The notes: generated by a model from the sequence alone, not told the origin. Numbered from the stretch's first letter, positions 15,901-25,216 are shown. The stretch: DNA of 64,000 nt from Clostridia bacterium (GCA_022793815.1 JAAWDP010000011.1:1-64000), one strand, 5' to 3'. Made by a program: numbers and translations.

Positions 15901-18900
15901 CTACGAAGTCCGCAATCGTTCGCTCGAAGCATCAAGAGTGACGCTCTATAAGGACGCCGCATGCTCTCAGGCGTTTGCCGACGGGGAAATCGTATATCTT
16001 ACGTCCGCAAAGAACCCTTCCGCAAGCGAGAAAAACGAAATAGAAGTTTATTATAAAGTAACCTATCCGAGCAGCGGAATATCCAATTACATCACTTACG
16101 GGGAAGTAAATTACAGCCTCGGCGCACTCGATACGGTCAAACTGCTCGACCCGTCGGATAAGAGCAGGGAAAAATCTTTCTTCCGTCCGAGCGGCAATCC
16201 TTCCGAAGTGGGCACGTTCGAATTTATCGATTCGGTCATAGTGCAGGCAAACGGAACCAATCCCGATTCTGTTTCTTTCCGTGTCGGCGCGTCCAACGGA
16301 CACAGCCTTTCCCATACGCTCGACGTCCATGTCTATGCGCCGTCGTCGGACATATTGCTCGACGGTTCGTCCTCCGCCGCAAATGTTTCTCTCAAAATAG
16401 ATTCGGCGGATAATACCGCGCCTTATAAAGATTTGGCTTTTGCTCTCGCTTTCGACGGCGAAAACCATTATACTTCGGCGTCTGGCAACGTCACGCGCGA
16501 AGTGAGCATACGCGCAAAGAGCGGCGCCGCGTCGGACGTAGACTGCGTCTACGACAAAGCGGCGCAAACCGTTCGCGTCGGAGCCAAAGGCAAAAAGGTT
16601 TCATCTGCGGTATTCACGCTCAACGTAAAAGAATATGCGGACGCGGCTAAAACTCTGCTCGTGTTCGACGATTCGATAGACATAACCGTCGGCGTGGACG
16701 TGGAAGTCTACGCGCTGGATTTGCTTTTGGACGGAAACAAAGACCTTGCTTACGAGGCAGTCACCGACGGCGGAGCGGACAAAGAAGAACTCAAACTTTC
16801 CGTCACGTTCAACAACGGCGCGGCAGGGCTGGATTCGCCCGACGGCGCGCAGGTGACTTACGTTCTGCTGCATAACGGCAAGGTCGTTTCCGATTACGCA
16901 AACAGTCCGTTCAAACTCGAAGAAAAATCCGACGGTTGGTATCTCGTCTACTATAACAACGTATACTCGTTAGTCGGCAGCTATTCGCTGCGCGCACAGT
17001 GCGGAGCGGTCAAATCGAGCAACGAAATTTCGCTGTCGCTCAGAACGACCGCAGTCGGTTTGGATTTCGTCGATTCTTCCGTTAGAAACATATTCGACGT
17101 ATCCGTGCCCTGCGACGTGTCGGCAAAGGTGACAAACCTCGGCGACAATAATGTCGTCGTCGGCGCGGCGATAGATTATAAGGTGGTAGACTCCGAAGGC
17201 AACGATTACGGCGCTTCGGGCGCTCCCGCAACCGTAAGCGCAGACGGCAGACTCACAGTCACCGCGGCAAGCGGCGAATTCAAAGTGGTCGCGTCTCATA
17301 ACGGAATCGAAAAAAGCATAACGGTGCGCGTCAACAACAAGGTTGTTTCGATAAACGTCGATATCGACGGAAGCAGCACCGTGAACGGGATGACAGAGGT
17401 CGAGCGCATCTATTACGGCGCCGCCACCGAAACCGTAGATTTGACCGATAAAGTTACGCTCGTCGGAGCCGGCGGCGTCGCGCCTTACACTGACGAATGG
17501 ATAATAGTTCCGTCGTCGGGCAGCGTGTTCTCCGTAAACGGCAAAGTTCTTACTTTCGGCGGCGTGGGCGGCTCCCAGACCTTCACGGTCAAAGCAAAAT
17601 CCACCCCGTCCGCAGTCGGCTACGACGTCGAGCGCACGGTAAGAGTGACCGTGCACGTACCGCGCCTTACCGCGCAGTATACGGGCTCTGCTTCGAGCGG
17701 CGTGAGCGTCAACCTCATGGACGATATGCCGCAGACGTCGTTTGCTTTGGACGTTAAAAGCGGAATAGACGGTAAATACGCGGTGAGCGGCATTACGCTT
17801 GTCGGAGACGACCTCGGCGCAGGCAAAGCCTTCTCGTTCGACGGCTCCGCGCTTACTCTCGATATAAGCAAGATAGATACGGCTACCGACGCGGGACTCA
17901 AAACGTATAAGTTCAAGGTCGGCGCGCTCGTGGACGGCAAACGTGTGGACGCTGCGGCGGAAGCCGAAATAAGCGTTACGCTTACGGCGCGGCGCACGTT
18001 CGAAAACAACCTGTTCTCCGTGGAGGACGGAAACTCTCATGCGGTTGCTGACGGCAGCATGCTCACTCTCGGCGTAGGCAGTTACAAGGTTAAAGCCGCG
18101 GACGGCTATACCCTCGTATTTGCGGCAAGCGGCAGTGCGCTTCCCGTAATAGCCTCCGACGGTACGCTTACGTATTCCACGGTGGGCGGCATAACCGTCA
18201 GAGCGGTTCTTAATAAGTACGGTAAGACTTTCGCTGCGGGACAAATGAGTTTCGGAGTCAAAAACGACGTTGCGTCGGTCGACGGTTCGATAAAACTCGT
18301 AAACGGCGGAAACACCGAAAACTTCGTCAGTCCGCTCAAAGCCGATTATGAAAGCGATACGGACAAAAAGATTATAGAATACACGGCAGACTTTTCGGCT
18401 ACGGGCGAAACTTTCAAGCAGAGCGACATAAATCTTGTGTTGCAGGGAGAGGGCATACTCACCGTTTTGAGCGGTTATCCCAAGTTCGACGCCGATGCCG
18501 GAACGTATACGGTTCGCTACCGCGTCGATAAGCCGGGCGAAATCAAAATATTCGCGTCTGCTTCTGTAAACGGCAGATTCTATACAAGCGAAGCCGTGGG
18601 CGCGGTATTCACCATGGACGGCATGCCAAAGGGCGTAACTCTTGTCGATACGGACGGCACGCTTTCCTACACGTTTGACAAGGACGCCGACTTCAAGGGC
18701 AGGGTTACCGTAAGATACGAAATAGTAAGCGGCGGCGATTACATTGCGCTTGTCGGCAATACTTACACGCATAAAGTCACCGACGAGTCGGGTAAAGCCG
18801 TCATACGCGTCGTTCTCGATGTCGAAAGCGGTCACTATGAAGGCGGAAGATTTACCGACGAAATAGAGATAACCCACGAGGGAACGCTCCGTTCCGATAT

Positions 18901-21649
18901 AAAGGCGAACGACGTGCGCACCTATTTGAAGGGCGCGGACGGAAAAACAAGCGTAAATCTTTCCGACCTCTATACGATAACGCATCCCTATGAGGGCGAG
19001 GAAACCGTAACCGTTACAGTGTCTATGCCCACAAACGGACTTGTCGAACTCGTCGGCAATTCCGCCGACGGCTACACGGTTTCGGTCAAAGATACCAAGG
19101 CAGGCGGCAAAGTAACGCTCGGCGTCACCGCGACTTTCGACGGCGGCAAACACGGCAGATATTCCGAAACGTGCAGCGTAGTCATAGACGTGCTGCCCGA
19201 GGCAAGCGCCAATTCTTACTACGGCGTGACCGCAGGCGGCAAACTCACGCTCGGCATCACTTCGCCGGCAGGCTACGACGTCGCCGCGGTGTACTCGATT
19301 ACCGACGGCGCAACCGTCGCTTCGCTCGACGCCAATGTGCTTTCCACGACGAGCGGCAAGGGCGGAGAAGTCACCGTCAAAGCCACCCCCACGCTCATAA
19401 GCGGCGAATATGCGGGCAAGGCGCTTTCGGATGTGACTTTCAAAGTGTACGTCCGTGCGCTCGAAGTAAAGAGCTCGGTTTCGTTCGAAATAGCGGACGG
19501 TTCTTCCGACGTGCTTGCAATAGATTTGTCGTCGTTTGATTTCGTCGGAGCGGGCGGCGCTTCGGCGGGAAATATAACGGTTATCGAAATAATCGGCGGC
19601 AGTGAGTATATCGACGTAACCGACGCGCTTGCCGTATCGGTGCGCCTCGGCAGCAATACCGCGCTCGCACAAAACGCACAAGACAAAACCGCGCGTGTGG
19701 AAATCACGGCTTCCGACAGCTTCAACAGAGTTTATAAGGGCTTTGCGGACATAACCGTCAAACCCGCAGTCATAACCGTTGCCGCCGCGTCCGTATACGT
19801 GAACGACGTCGTGCAGAACGCAGCGGACGGCAATATCTCGCTCACCGATAAGGACAGAGTGCGCGTAAGCGTCGATTTGACCGCAGACGGCTATGTGTTC
19901 GTCGGCGACGCGGAAGCGATTTTGAGCGGCGGCTCGGCAAACGCAGTCAGGGAAGATACGGAAAACGGCATACGCATAAGCGTCGAGTTTGCTCCCGAGG
20001 TAGGCAGCAGAACGCTTAAACTGCTGTTCCGTCCGTACAATGCTTACGAACTTTGCGTGTACGAGCTCGGGCTGGAAATCAATGCCGTGCCCGACGTGAG
20101 CATGTCTTTCGGAACGGATAATGCGTCCGTCATTGCCGCAGTAGACAGCGCGGTCGGCGCGTCCTACAACGAATATACGTTCGTTACGGGCGGCACCGGC
20201 ATAGAGAAGATAGTATTCGAAGGATTGACGGGCGCGGAGCTTGTCAGCGACGCGGCAGCGGCAAGCGGCAATACGCTCATCGTAAACGGCACGCAAACAA
20301 GCGTAACCGTCAAAGTGTACGCGCTTTCGGCAGGCAAAAAATCGTTTACGGCAAAAGCGACGGTAAACGGCGCCGCACAGTCCTATGAAATAACGTGCGC
20401 ACGGGTTTCGTTCGAAGCTGTCGACGTTCCCGCTCTCACGCTCGAAGCGAGAGGCGGCGGAGTGAGCGTAACACCCGAAACAAGCGCGGATAACCACTTC
20501 GACGAAAGTGCCGAAGTTATCGTAAGCGCGGCGTGCGGAAGTTTTGCTTTCGATACGTTCACCGCAGACGGCGCGGCATCTGCGCCCGTATTCACCGTGA
20601 AAGCGGACGGCAATTCGTCGCGCACGGTCAACATAAGCGCAACCGTGCACAAAAAGACGCTCAATGCGTCCATAACCCTCTACTTCGACAAAAAGCCCGC
20701 GATAACCGAATTTAAGTACGTCGGCGGCGTTCCTTCGCTTAAAGTATCCAATCTTTCCGAGGACGACTATACCGTGACTTATTCCGTTAAGTACGGCGCG
20801 AAATACGGCGCCGTGGACAGCGCCTCGGGCGCGTTCACCGCTGCGCCTCAGCGCGAGGACGGAACCGTCGTAATAGAAGCGGCAATAACCGTTACCAAGC
20901 CGTCCTGTCCGTTTGTCGGTGTCATAAAGGCGGAAACCGAAATAACCGTAACCAAGGCGGCGGCGCCCGAATTTACGGCTGTCGCAAGCGGCAATACCGT
21001 TACGTGCGGCGCGGACTTCGATTTGACCGTCACCGTGCTTACGGACAACGCGACCGTCACAAAGGAGGGAGGAGTTCTGACCGTCACATATACGGCGGAC
21101 GGAGACGTGCTTCTGCGCATAGACGCAGTCTATAACAAGGCAGGTTCGCCGTATAACGGAGATAAGTTCACCGAAGTGGTCAAAGTCGACGGCTTCCGCG
21201 TTTCGGCTGCCGAGAGCGGCAAAATCGTACTCGACCTGCCTGCGCATATAACAAACTTCCGCGCCGAAGCAAACGATGCGAAAATCGAGCTCCAATACGA
21301 TGCCGATACGCATACGTTTACGTATTCCACGCTTTCGGCTGCCGACATCATGCTCACGCGCATAACGCTCAAATCGGACTCGGACGGCGAAATAATCGCC
21401 ACTTTCGACTTCACGGGCATAACCGTGCCTGCGCACAAGTGCGAACACGAGTGCCCGACCTGCGGCAATTGTACGGACGCCGACTGTATGGGCGAAGCGT
21501 GCACGGATAAGTGCGAAGGTCATACGGGTCCCGAGCCTGCGGCGCATGCTTGCGAAAGCGTCTGCGCCGACTGCGGTAAATGCACAAACGAGGTCTGCAC
21601 CGAAACCGCATGCACGGATAAGTGCGACTGCGAATCCGTCGCGCCTTAA
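12986..21649 (+). CDS. Giant membrane-anchored surface protein (2887 residues)
   Basis: The ATG at 12986 follows GGAGAGTAAAGGAC and gives a short basic cytoplasmic tail, a single hydrophobic helix at about residues 18-42, and then an extracellular region of about 2770 residues. That region is made of repeated Ser/Thr/Gly/Val-rich beta-sandwich-like segments with recurring Val-Thr-Val and Val-Lys-Val strands, like bacterial Ig-like adhesin modules. The last 70 residues hold two copies of a cysteine module spaced CX3CX2CX2CX4CX4CX3C. There is no LPXTG motif, so anchoring is probably by the N-terminal helix (type II). Function is unknown; adhesion or cell-envelope structure is inference. The CIRCE site suggests heat-stress control. 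A downstream phosphoribosyltransferase begins 21 bases after the stop. Confidence 0.8.
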   Translation: MAITDKVIELSPVNKKKNIVFYIIMGVLLATTVLFLVLYLVKPNVAPGAISGLRVTNNLFVDTDDSLVAVQGDTYTLCATVGYSGEADTYVEFVLPSDKLKEITGTDASRAGEAENNPIGDEITGDSVKRYCTFTPADGASGTTATVIVKTGLKVTGKKGQEEIIAEKQQQVNVKIVSKGTSELKMERVSHAVHGDAKISAGSAPNRYKIKVPYISDITKRSYYTVYLAHEPFTDKFGQKTVVSHVNNQDGFYSDSLELSVGGENPDAVSSKINNNAVTDTVTFTVDKKGKAEITVYANRHNSDPEVSAVLEIEAVDPSQMGYVTEYRLMSEDGKTELKNLEIYVGDKFDLRQNVRVEPQSLQNTNWDANGNLKITVKNAEGSAGAIVEDYTIDTNNHRALNALRPGKATVTLSDGNGLSNPLTFAVTVKYRPLSMGYYGSGSMFTELKDVYNGNEGVTAYKGAGGELTINYLFDVGTNLSANQPLPSEQVTADIRIDNPDSGIVFNGIKGNIISATAVYVGKSGVNVAMQSKILYTVSDTIGDDPVTLTLTTAIANTQGKTLKVVFHPKTQAKDIEFITAEEFETLKQQDRDALVRQYATFEAHGTSATLTLNMSDGATSFKVADLLKYNDGTGNKNPADGLALTECVYTDPSSVLTLDNASNKLLASLHPKKSAFYIEDRATFSFTLKGADNTEKTIELIVKVIDTPLGLQISEHRASFSYGFFGNGLNDKLPITIPTLTRNYASGLNRGETGQYSVAIYLNDPTKYLVGQTASDESNYDFYFTDTDYAALGGNYTADNMRVNSLFSVTGNRNIQAKTLYLRKDLFEYAMTGHLGDYNNKVTTVGITFYPEGKAYNDAFAQTFIVELVREIEKLEIDDGSLTGDSASGYRGTVAGGGRVTVNLKACIKTGASDFSAPFAYNDTSYGNLEQITVGKNDDVTQENGLTFKMPADEKDSTLTFRVKGTSVSVTYEVRNRSLEASRVTLYKDAACSQAFADGEIVYLTSAKNPSASEKNEIEVYYKVTYPSSGISNYITYGEVNYSLGALDTVKLLDPSDKSREKSFFRPSGNPSEVGTFEFIDSVIVQANGTNPDSVSFRVGASNGHSLSHTLDVHVYAPSSDILLDGSSSAANVSLKIDSADNTAPYKDLAFALAFDGENHYTSASGNVTREVSIRAKSGAASDVDCVYDKAAQTVRVGAKGKKVSSAVFTLNVKEYADAAKTLLVFDDSIDITVGVDVEVYALDLLLDGNKDLAYEAVTDGGADKEELKLSVTFNNGAAGLDSPDGAQVTYVLLHNGKVVSDYANSPFKLEEKSDGWYLVYYNNVYSLVGSYSLRAQCGAVKSSNEISLSLRTTAVGLDFVDSSVRNIFDVSVPCDVSAKVTNLGDNNVVVGAAIDYKVVDSEGNDYGASGAPATVSADGRLTVTAASGEFKVVASHNGIEKSITVRVNNKVVSINVDIDGSSTVNGMTEVERIYYGAATETVDLTDKVTLVGAGGVAPYTDEWIIVPSSGSVFSVNGKVLTFGGVGGSQTFTVKAKSTPSAVGYDVERTVRVTVHVPRLTAQYTGSASSGVSVNLMDDMPQTSFALDVKSGIDGKYAVSGITLVGDDLGAGKAFSFDGSALTLDISKIDTATDAGLKTYKFKVGALVDGKRVDAAAEAEISVTLTARRTFENNLFSVEDGNSHAVADGSMLTLGVGSYKVKAADGYTLVFAASGSALPVIASDGTLTYSTVGGITVRAVLNKYGKTFAAGQMSFGVKNDVASVDGSIKLVNGGNTENFVSPLKADYESDTDKKIIEYTADFSATGETFKQSDINLVLQGEGILTVLSGYPKFDADAGTYTVRYRVDKPGEIKIFASASVNGRFYTSEAVGAVFTMDGMPKGVTLVDTDGTLSYTFDKDADFKGRVTVRYEIVSGGDYIALVGNTYTHKVTDESGKAVIRVVLDVESGHYEGGRFTDEIEITHEGTLRSDIKANDVRTYLKGADGKTSVNLSDLYTITHPYEGEETVTVTVSMPTNGLVELVGNSADGYTVSVKDTKAGGKVTLGVTATFDGGKHGRYSETCSVVIDVLPEASANSYYGVTAGGKLTLGITSPAGYDVAAVYSITDGATVASLDANVLSTTSGKGGEVTVKATPTLISGEYAGKALSDVTFKVYVRALEVKSSVSFEIADGSSDVLAIDLSSFDFVGAGGASAGNITVIEIIGGSEYIDVTDALAVSVRLGSNTALAQNAQDKTARVEITASDSFNRVYKGFADITVKPAVITVAAASVYVNDVVQNAADGNISLTDKDRVRVSVDLTADGYVFVGDAEAILSGGSANAVREDTENGIRISVEFAPEVGSRTLKLLFRPYNAYELCVYELGLEINAVPDVSMSFGTDNASVIAAVDSAVGASYNEYTFVTGGTGIEKIVFEGLTGAELVSDAAAASGNTLIVNGTQTSVTVKVYALSAGKKSFTAKATVNGAAQSYEITCARVSFEAVDVPALTLEARGGGVSVTPETSADNHFDESAEVIVSAACGSFAFDTFTADGAASAPVFTVKADGNSSRTVNISATVHKKTLNASITLYFDKKPAITEFKYVGGVPSLKVSNLSEDDYTVTYSVKYGAKYGAVDSASGAFTAAPQREDGTVVIEAAITVTKPSCPFVGVIKAETEITVTKAAAPEFTAVASGNTVTCGADFDLTVTVLTDNATVTKEGGVLTVTYTADGDVLLRIDAVYNKAGSPYNGDKFTEVVKVDGFRVSAAESGKIVLDLPAHITNFRAEANDAKIELQYDADTHTFTYSTLSAADIMLTRITLKSDSDGEIIATFDFTGITVPAHKCEHECPTCGNCTDADCMGEACTDKCEGHTGPEPAAHACESVCADCGKCTNEVCTETACTDKCDCESVAP

Positions 21650-21670
21650 TGCGATAAAGGCAGGCAAAAG

Positions 21671-22213
21671 ATGAATAAAACCTATCCCGTAAAAATAGGC
21701 GATATAACCGAAAATCTGCCCGTGCTGAAAATAAGCGACGGCATGAGCATTGCGTTTTTCAATCTGCACGGCAATGTCGCTCTGACGGAGCGCTGCGCCG
21801 CGCTTTTGGCAGACAGACTCGAAGGCAAGACTTTCGACGTCATACTCACCGCCGAAAGCAAAGGATTGCAACTGGCGCACTGCCTTGCCCGCAACCTTTC
21901 GCACCCGTTCTATGCGGTGGCAAGAAAAAGCAAAAAACTCTATATGCAGGACGGGTTATCGGCTCGGGTCAAATCTATAACGACGGAAAATATGCAAACT
22001 CTCTATCTTTCCGCGCACGACGCCGAACTCATAAAGGGCAGAAGGGTCGCGCTTGTCGACGATGTGGTGTCCACGGGCGGCTCGCTTTCCGCCATGCAAT
22101 CGCTTGTCGAACAGGCGGGAGGAGAAGTAGCCGTGAACGCCGCGGTTCTCGCCGAGGGCGCGGCTGCCGAGCGTCGCGATTTAATCTATCTCGCCGCGAT
22201 TCCCGTTTTGTAA
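21671..22213 (+). CDS. Adenine-phosphoribosyltransferase-like protein
   Basis: 180 residues of the type I phosphoribosyltransferase fold. The PRPP loop is Val-Ala-Leu-Val-Asp-Asp-Val-Val-Ser-Thr-Gly-Gly-Ser near residue 125, and an upstream Ile-Leu-Thr-Ala-Glu-Ser-Lys-Gly segment resembles the Apt/Xpt base-binding region. Likely purine salvage (base plus PRPP to nucleotide). The exact base is not assignable. The ribosome binding site is weak (AAAGGCAGG), and the gene follows the giant gene by 21 bases with no terminator between, so cotranscription is likely. Confidence 0.8.
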   Translation: MNKTYPVKIGDITENLPVLKISDGMSIAFFNLHGNVALTERCAALLADRLEGKTFDVILTAESKGLQLAHCLARNLSHPFYAVARKSKKLYMQDGLSARVKSITTENMQTLYLSAHDAELIKGRRVALVDDVVSTGGSLSAMQSLVEQAGGEVAVNAAVLAEGAAAERRDLIYLAAIPVL

Positions 22214-22229
22214 CTCGAATATATAGCCG

Positions 22230-23879
22230 ATGACCGAAAAACAAAATAAAACGATAAAAGATTTCGGTAAGAAAGTTACCGAAAAATATATGAAGACGGT
22301 AAAGCGCGACATCGAGCACGCGAGGGAGCTCTACGGTAAATCCTCGACGGATTACTCCCAAGCGTCGCAGGAAGAGCTTTTTAATCTTTTGATTAACGGC
22401 GACGACAATGCCTGCGCTCACTATGTTTTGAGCCGTCTGCGCGGCAATTCGCTCACCGAACGAGATTTGAAATATTTAGACGGCGCGTTAGACAACGTAA
22501 ACTGCGACTGCGCCGTTGTCGGCTGCTGTCTTTACGGAGATAAAAAAAGCCCGTATTTCGACGCGGAAAAAGCCTGTTACTGCTACGCGATTGCCGAGCA
22601 GTACGGTATGGACGAAGCGCACCGCAAACTGAAAAAGAGCTATAGTAAGTTAAAAGATACAATCGACGAAACAGACGGGTTTGTTTTGTTTAACAGGCTG
22701 AAAATGTGGGCGGCGTCGCTCGGCGGCAAATATTGCGCATACGAGGTAAATGTTGTTCCTGCGGAATTTTCAGAGGTTATCGACTATAAAAACGCCTATT
22801 TCGTTACCGTGTGTTTAGAGCAGAGCAACGGCTATCGGACAGAAAAGGAAATAGTTTACTGCGCATTCGTAAGGGATAAAAACACAAACGGCTATTTTCG
22901 GCGTCTTACGGGCAATTTAATCGAAGCATTCGAAATTATAGCGGAAAAACGCAACATACCGCAAGGCGAAATATATGTAAAAGGGGAATGCAAATTCAAT
23001 CGCGGCAATGCGAAACCCATGCGCAAGGCAAAGAGCGATACAGTCGGCATACTGTCCGATGCGGAAATCAAAATACAAGTTTCGGACGAGCGTCTTGAAG
23101 GCAATTTATGTTCCGTTTGCGGCGGTGCTTTGGACGAAAACGGGATTTGCTCGTATTGCGGCAGCACGCGCACCGTGAGCGACGAGATAAAAATCAAGCG
23201 CGCGAAAGACGGACTCGAAGCCCTTATATGCACTCAGTGCGGCAGTCCCGTCCGACTTGACGACAAGGTAAAAACGGCGTACTGTCCCGCGTGCGGAACT
23301 ACGTTTGCGGTAAACGGCAGCGCGCTCGACTGCACCGTGAGCGGCATAAACTACCAATCCATTCGCGCGGATATGCCGCAGGGCTGCGAACTGCCGAATG
23401 TGAAATTTGTGAGGGCGAGTATAGCGGACGGTAAAATCACCGCCGTTATGCCCGAAAGTTTCGTTGTGATGTCGGACGAAATGCGCCGTATCAAATACCC
23501 CGTAAGTCCGCCGCGGTATATCTACACTACGCCCGACACAACCGTGAATTTAAACGTGAATTTCGGCGGCTCGCTTCAAAGCGAAGATGTGGCGGCGTTC
23601 GGTAAGCAAATGCTTGCCATGCTGAAAAACACTTTGCCGTCGGCTAAATTCGGGGAGGCAAAGATTATCGCCGCAAGCGACGGCTCGGAAATTTACTTCG
23701 TCGATTTTATAACCGTTGCCATCGACCAGCCCGTTTATAACGCAATGTTTTTCTTTTCGTCGAACTCGAAGCAGGGCATAGGCAGTTGGAACTGCCTCGG
23801 CAAAGACAGGTGGTACTGGGCGCCTATTTTCGAACATGCGGTAAAAACCATGGAGTTCGATACGCAAAAGCAATATTAA
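22230..23879 (+). CDS. Uncharacterised protein with two zinc ribbons
   Basis: 549 residues. The N-terminal 150 are helical and include a Sel1-like stretch with several cysteines. The middle (about 290-370) has two CxxC...CxxC zinc ribbons (Cys-Ser-Val-Cys-Gly-Gly...Cys-Ser-Tyr-Cys-Gly and Cys-Thr-Gln-Cys-Gly...Cys-Pro-Ala-Cys-Gly). The C-terminal 170 residues are a mixed alpha/beta domain. No family was recognised. It starts 16 bases after the phosphoribosyltransferase stop without a clear Shine-Dalgarno, so translation may be coupled to it. It converges with the Sel1-repeat gene. Confidence 0.7.
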   Translation: MTEKQNKTIKDFGKKVTEKYMKTVKRDIEHARELYGKSSTDYSQASQEELFNLLINGDDNACAHYVLSRLRGNSLTERDLKYLDGALDNVNCDCAVVGCCLYGDKKSPYFDAEKACYCYAIAEQYGMDEAHRKLKKSYSKLKDTIDETDGFVLFNRLKMWAASLGGKYCAYEVNVVPAEFSEVIDYKNAYFVTVCLEQSNGYRTEKEIVYCAFVRDKNTNGYFRRLTGNLIEAFEIIAEKRNIPQGEIYVKGECKFNRGNAKPMRKAKSDTVGILSDAEIKIQVSDERLEGNLCSVCGGALDENGICSYCGSTRTVSDEIKIKRAKDGLEALICTQCGSPVRLDDKVKTAYCPACGTTFAVNGSALDCTVSGINYQSIRADMPQGCELPNVKFVRASIADGKITAVMPESFVVMSDEMRRIKYPVSPPRYIYTTPDTTVNLNVNFGGSLQSEDVAAFGKQMLAMLKNTLPSAKFGEAKIIAASDGSEIYFVDFITVAIDQPVYNAMFFFSSNSKQGIGSWNCLGKDRWYWAPIFEHAVKTMEFDTQKQY

Positions 23880-23914
23880 ACGGCGTCGGATTTATCATAT
23901 CCGCTTTCGTCCGC

Positions 23915-24991
23915 TTATAAATATCTTTTGAACTTTCCTTTATTCAGTCTTTTTATCGCGTCCGTATTGCCTTTCGCGGCAGCGGCTTTGTAATATTTGA
24001 CCGCTTCGTTTATGTCCTCGTCAACGCCCTCGCCGTACTCGTATATTTGCCCGAGCATAAACATTGCGTCGCTGCGCCCGGCTTCTGCGGCAAGCGTAAA
24101 GAACTCGATTGCTTTGTTTGGGTCTGCTTCCGTGCCGTACCCGTTCGAGTAGCAGATACCGAGGTTGTAAAGCGCGTCCGTGCTTCCCAGTTCCGCGCCG
24201 GCATGATACAATATAACCGCCGTTTCCGTATTTTTTTCCACGCCTTCGCCGTACTGAAAGCAATAACCCATATTGGTGAACGCCTGAAAATATTTCTGCT
24301 CCATGGAAGCCTTATACCACTTGACGGCTTCTTGGAGGTCGCGTTCCACGCCGTCGCCGTATTGATAGCAATAACCTATGTAGCACATCGCTTTGCCGTG
24401 TTTTTGCTCGGCGGCTTTTTTGTACCACGCCAGCGCCTCGTTCATGTCGCGCTTTACGCCAAGTGCGTCGTCGTAAAAAAGCCCCGCTTCGAACATTGCG
24501 TCGGCGTTTCCGTTTTCGGCGGACAGCTTCATCCATTTAAGCGCTTCGGCAAAGTCGCGCCTTACCGCTATTCCTTTCTTATAGCAATTGCCGACATTCA
24601 ATTGACCGACGGCATTGTTTTGTTCGGCGGAAATTTTGTACCATTCGAAAGCCTTGCTTGCGTTTCTTTCCACGCCTATGCCGCTTTCGTAAAAATTACC
24701 TACGTTGTTGACTGCGGGCGCATAGCCCTTTTCCGCCGCAGAGAGGGTGAGGTTAAACGCTTTTTTATCGTCCTTGCTTACGCCGCGTCCGTAAAGACGG
24801 CACAGCCCCAGGTAGAACTCGGCTTCCGCATGTCCTTGCGCCGCCGCGCTTTCAAGAAGCTTTATGCCTTCATCCGTGTTTTCGGCTATTTCGCTGCCGT
24901 CGTAATCTATACGCAGTAAAATCTTGCCTAACGCACACTGCGCCGCCGCATCGCCGTTGCAGGCGTCGGTTTTCAATTTTTCCGTATCCAT
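23915..24991 (-). CDS. Sel1-repeat (TPR-like) protein
   Basis: 358 residues made almost entirely of nine 36-residue Sel1 repeats. The consensus is Ala-x-Ala-x-x-x-Leu-Gly-x-x-Tyr-x-x-Gly-x-Gly-Val-x-x-Asp-x-x-x-Ala-x-x-Trp-Tyr-x-x-Ala-Ala. It begins near residue 15 and ends with a short basic tail. Such arrays are solenoid protein-protein scaffolds. There is no signal peptide, so it is likely cytoplasmic. ATG follows AAAAGGAG. The partner is unknown; the adjacent zinc-ribbon protein, which also has a Sel1-like stretch, is a candidate. Confidence 0.88.
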   Translation of the reverse strand: MDTEKLKTDACNGDAAAQCALGKILLRIDYDGSEIAENTDEGIKLLESAAAQGHAEAEFYLGLCRLYGRGVSKDDKKAFNLTLSAAEKGYAPAVNNVGNFYESGIGVERNASKAFEWYKISAEQNNAVGQLNVGNCYKKGIAVRRDFAEALKWMKLSAENGNADAMFEAGLFYDDALGVKRDMNEALAWYKKAAEQKHGKAMCYIGYCYQYGDGVERDLQEAVKWYKASMEQKYFQAFTNMGYCFQYGEGVEKNTETAVILYHAGAELGSTDALYNLGICYSNGYGTEADPNKAIEFFTLAAEAGRSDAMFMLGQIYEYGEGVDEDINEAVKYYKAAAAKGNTDAIKRLNKGKFKRYL

Positions 24992-25022
24992 AATTCGAAT
25001 CTCCTTTTAACCGTATATCTTA

Positions 25023-25051
25023 ATTATAGCACTCGTTGCGCGCAAAAGCAA
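25023..25051 (-). promoter_or_regulatory. Promoter of the Sel1-repeat gene
   Basis: On the minus strand TTGCTT, 17 bases, TATAAT, about 30 bases before the ATG. Confidence 0.65.
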
Positions 25052-25153
25052 ATATTTGCGGCAATTCCGCAAATTTCGTTTTTATCGGTATAGACGACCC
25101 ATGTTATTTCGCCGTTAATCCGTATTACGGTTTTTCTTGCTCCGCCGCGAAAG

Positions 25154-25185
25154 TTGTAAACCAAAGACGCATAAAAAGTTGACAA
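25154..25185. promoter_or_regulatory. BirA operator
   Basis: TTGTAAACC, 14 bases, AGTTGACAA: an inverted repeat close to the biotin-repressor consensus (TTGTAAACC...GGTTTACAA). The right half-site contains the -35 hexamer of the birA promoter, so BirA bound to biotinyl-AMP would block its own transcription. Confidence 0.75.
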
Positions 25186-25207
25186 TGATGTTTGCGATTC
25201 GTATAAT
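25179..25207 (+). promoter_or_regulatory. Promoter of birA-bioY
   Basis: Perfect TTGACA, 17 bases, TATAAT. The -10 ends nine bases before the birA ATG, so the transcript starts 3-6 bases before the start codon and has no room for a ribosome binding site. Confidence 0.9.
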
Positions 25208-25216
25208 TAAACCGTT

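Noticed and set aside
21430..21649. Ferredoxin-like iron-sulphur domain at the end of the giant protein
   Set aside because: The spacing CX3CX2CX2CX4CX4CX3C does not match 2Fe-2S or 4Fe-4S ferredoxin patterns, and the tail should be extracellular.
16970..21904. A 1644-codon open frame on the minus strand opposite the giant surface-protein gene
   Set aside because: It is the antisense shadow of the codon pattern of the real gene. It has no ribosome binding site, no domains and an Arg/Tyr/Val-rich composition typical of shadows.
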